This document shows positions 62,343-64,000 of a stretch of DNA of 64,000 nucleotides, in pieces (within the stretch, counting starts at the first letter, position 1; each line of letters starts with the position of its first letter). The notes beneath the pieces were generated by a model. It was not told where the DNA came from and did no database searches. It saw only the letters and a program-made list of their open reading frames with translations. The stretch spans positions 306,302 to 370,301 of the forward strand of contig NZ_CH902583.1 in NCBI RefSeq assembly GCF_000152965.1. The letters are read 5' to 3'. The position numbers and the translations under genes were made by a program. Origin of the DNA: Roseobacter sp. MED193. Its GTDB lineage: Bacteria; Pseudomonadota; Alphaproteobacteria; Rhodobacterales; Rhodobacteraceae.

Positions 62343-64000
62343 GTGACAGATACGCCGGAAACTCCTGAAAACGCTGACGAAAACTTTCCTCAGCGCGCCA
62401 CTTATGATGGCCCCACGGTCTCCATCGAAGCGGAAATGAAGACCTCCTATCTGGACTATGCAATGTCCGTCATTGTCAGCCGGGCCATTCCCGACCTGCG
62501 TGATGGTTTGAAACCGGTGCACCGTCGCATCCTCTACGCAATGCACGAGACCGGAAACAGTCACGACAAGAGCTACCGCAAATCGGCCCGTCCTGTGGGC
62601 GATGTCATGGGTAAATACCACCCCCATGGCGACAGCGCGATCTATGATGCCCTGGTGCGTATGGCGCAGGATTTCTCTATGTCACTGCCGCTTCTGGATG
62701 GTCAGGGCAACTTTGGCTCGATGGATGGCGATAACGCTGCGGCGATGCGCTATACCGAAGTGCGCATGGATAAACCCGCTGCGTTTATGCTGAACGATAT
62801 CGAAAAAGAGACGGTTGATTTTCAGGATAACTACGACGGCAAGGACCGCGAGCCTACGGTTCTGCCTGCCCGGTTCCCAAATATGCTGGTCAATGGTGCG
62901 GGTGGCATTGCCGTAGGCATGGCCACCAATATTCCGCCCCACAACCTGGGCGAGGTGATCGACGCAACATTGGCGCTGATTGAAGATCCTGATCTGACCA
63001 GCGAACAGCTGATTGACTATGTCCCTGGCCCTGATTTCCCCACGGGTGCCATCATGCTGGGCCGCTCTGGAGCGCGCAAAGCCTATCTGGAGGGGCGCGG
63101 CAGCGTCATCATTCGCTCCAAAACCCGTGTCGAAGAGATCCGTAAGGATCGCTATGCGATCGTGGTCGATGAGGTTCCTTATCAGGTCAACAAGGCCGCG
63201 ATGATCGAAAAGATCGCTGAACAGGTGCGCGAGAAAAAGATCGAAGGCGTCGCCCATGTGCAGGATGAATCCGACCGCAACGGCGTTCGCGTGGTGGTCG
63301 AGCTGAAACGCGATGCCACGCCTGAAGTGGTCCTGAACCAGCTGTTCCGCTTTACCCCGATGCAGACCTATTTTGGCTGTAATATGCTGGCGCTGAATGG
63401 CGGCCGCCCAGAACAGCTGACACTGCGACGCTTCCTCACGTCCTTTATTGATTTCCGCGAAGACGTGGTCGCCCGCCGCACCGCCTACCTGCTACGTAAG
63501 GCCCGCGAGCGCAGTCATATTCTGTGTGGTTTGGCCGTGGCCGTTACCAATATCGACGAGATCGTCGCCACTATTCGTCAATCCGCTGATGCCGCTGAGG
63601 CCCGCGAAAAGCTGATGACCCGGCGCTGGCCTGCCCAGCCGATCCTGCAGTATATCGCGCTGATCGACGATCCGACCCATACTGCAAATGAGGACGGCAC
63701 CTACAACCTGTCAGAAACCCAGGCCCGTGCAATTCTGGAACTCCGCCTACAGCGACTGACCCAGATCGGCGTCAAAGAAGTTACCGATGAGCTGGAAGAG
63801 CTTGCAGGTAAGATCAAGGAATACCTTGAAATTTTGTCCTCGCGGGAACGCATCATGGGGATCATCTGTGATGAGCTGCGTGAGGTGCGTGACCAGTTTG
63901 CCGTGCCCCGCCGCACCGAGATCGTCGACTGGTCCGGCGACATGGATGACGAAGACCTGATTGAACGCGAAGACATGGTCGTCACCGTGACCTCTGGCGG
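62343..64000 (+). CDS. gyrA: DNA gyrase subunit A, 5' part (runs off the window)
   Basis: The first 552 codons of gyrA, starting at GTG 62343. Recognisable are [20 protein letters not shown], the quinolone region [15 protein letters not shown] (S98 and D102 correspond to E. coli S83 and D87, both wild-type), and the catalytic tyrosine Y137 in [10 protein letters not shown]. The frame is open to the last base, so the gene is cut by the window edge and not broken. It has no obvious RBS before the GTG; a short N-terminal extension compared with E. coli (about 20 residues) is usual in alphaproteobacteria. Confidence 0.96.
   Translation, partial: MTDTPETPENADENFPQRATYDGPTVSIEAEMKTSYLDYAMSVIVSRAIPDLRDGLKPVHRRILYAMHETGNSHDKSYRKSARPVGDVMGKYHPHGDSAIYDALVRMAQDFSMSLPLLDGQGNFGSMDGDNAAAMRYTEVRMDKPAAFMLNDIEKETVDFQDNYDGKDREPTVLPARFPNMLVNGAGGIAVGMATNIPPHNLGEVIDATLALIEDPDLTSEQLIDYVPGPDFPTGAIMLGRSGARKAYLEGRGSVIIRSKTRVEEIRKDRYAIVVDEVPYQVNKAAMIEKIAEQVREKKIEGVAHVQDESDRNGVRVVVELKRDATPEVVLNQLFRFTPMQTYFGCNMLALNGGRPEQLTLRRFLTSFIDFREDVVARRTAYLLRKARERSHILCGLAVAVTNIDEIVATIRQSADAAEAREKLMTRRWPAQPILQYIALIDDPTHTANEDGTYNLSETQARAILELRLQRLTQIGVKEVTDELEELAGKIKEYLEILSSRERIMGIICDELREVRDQFAVPRRTEIVDWSGDMDDEDLIEREDMVVTVTSG

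Noticed and set aside
61980-62627. 215-codon frame antisense to the start of gyrA
   Set aside because: The gyrA reading (GTG 62343, conserved motifs) explains this region, and the reverse frame also runs over usg.

Overview
The window looks like a chromosomal segment of a marine Roseobacter-group alphaproteobacterium (Rhodobacterales; a Phaeobacter/Ruegeria-like genome would fit). The grounds are: a CckA-type cell-cycle kinase, an Rrf2/IscR regulator without the usual cysteine ligands, an Irr-type ICE palindrome, an arginase-CtlX-ornithine cyclodeaminase operon, a non-pyrrolysine MttB homologue, a RamA-like ASKHA protein, and moderately high GC throughout. I see no insertion sequence, prophage, integrase or CRISPR array. 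Three tRNAs are present (Arg-CCG, Leu-CAA, Gly-CCC), all with encoded CCA.

Layout. 1-8.2 kb: a HerA/DUF853 ATPase, a long intergenic region with two possible small-RNA units, an IalB-like periplasmic protein, then a minus-strand set of L,D-transpeptidase, LpxD-type acyltransferase, acyl carrier protein and ketoacyl-ACP synthase, divergent from a MepK-like peptidase. 8.3-12.4 kb: tRNA-Arg, a MarR-controlled hydratase/hydrolase pair, tRNA-Leu, and a YqaA-DsbB membrane pair. 12.4-15.9 kb: an Lrp regulator divergent from arginase, ctlX and ornithine cyclodeaminase (arginine/citrulline to ornithine to proline). 15.9-25.7 kb: HNH nuclease, RluE, esterase, AlkA, an MFS carrier, and a translationally chained run cysS-cimA-hydrolase-squalene/phytoene-synthase-like.

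26-36.7 kb: an orphan MttB-family methyltransferase, then a long suf/isc operon read leftwards: iscR, iscS, sufB, three unrelated small genes (HTH-like, YbjQ, pyruvyl-transferase-like), sufC, sufD, two Yip1-type membrane proteins, sufS. An ICE motif lies upstream of iscR. sufA, sufE and sufT are absent here. 36.8-42.7 kb: a hydrolase, a small conserved protein and a tandem two-domain HD phosphohydrolase in one overlapping operon, then a glutamine amidotransferase, an SMR exporter, typA and a DUF1330 protein. 42.9-54.1 kb: alaS, recA, a sulfotransferase-like gene, cckA, an RsmB-like methyltransferase, guaB and a CoA-transferase. 54.3-64 kb: the RamA-like protein, a DUF2235 protein whose ribosome-binding site lies inside the preceding terminator hairpin, tRNA-Gly, a thioesterase, zwf-pgl, a radical SAM protein, usg and the 5' part of gyrA.

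Most of the window is housekeeping. The parts most worth a second look are the transpeptidase-LpxD-ACP-KAS operon, the foreign genes inside the suf operon, the terminator/SD hairpin before the DUF2235 gene, the orphan corrinoid-type genes, and the two candidate small RNAs. Starts were chosen from ribosome-binding sites and family N-termini, so many genes begin later than their longest open frame.
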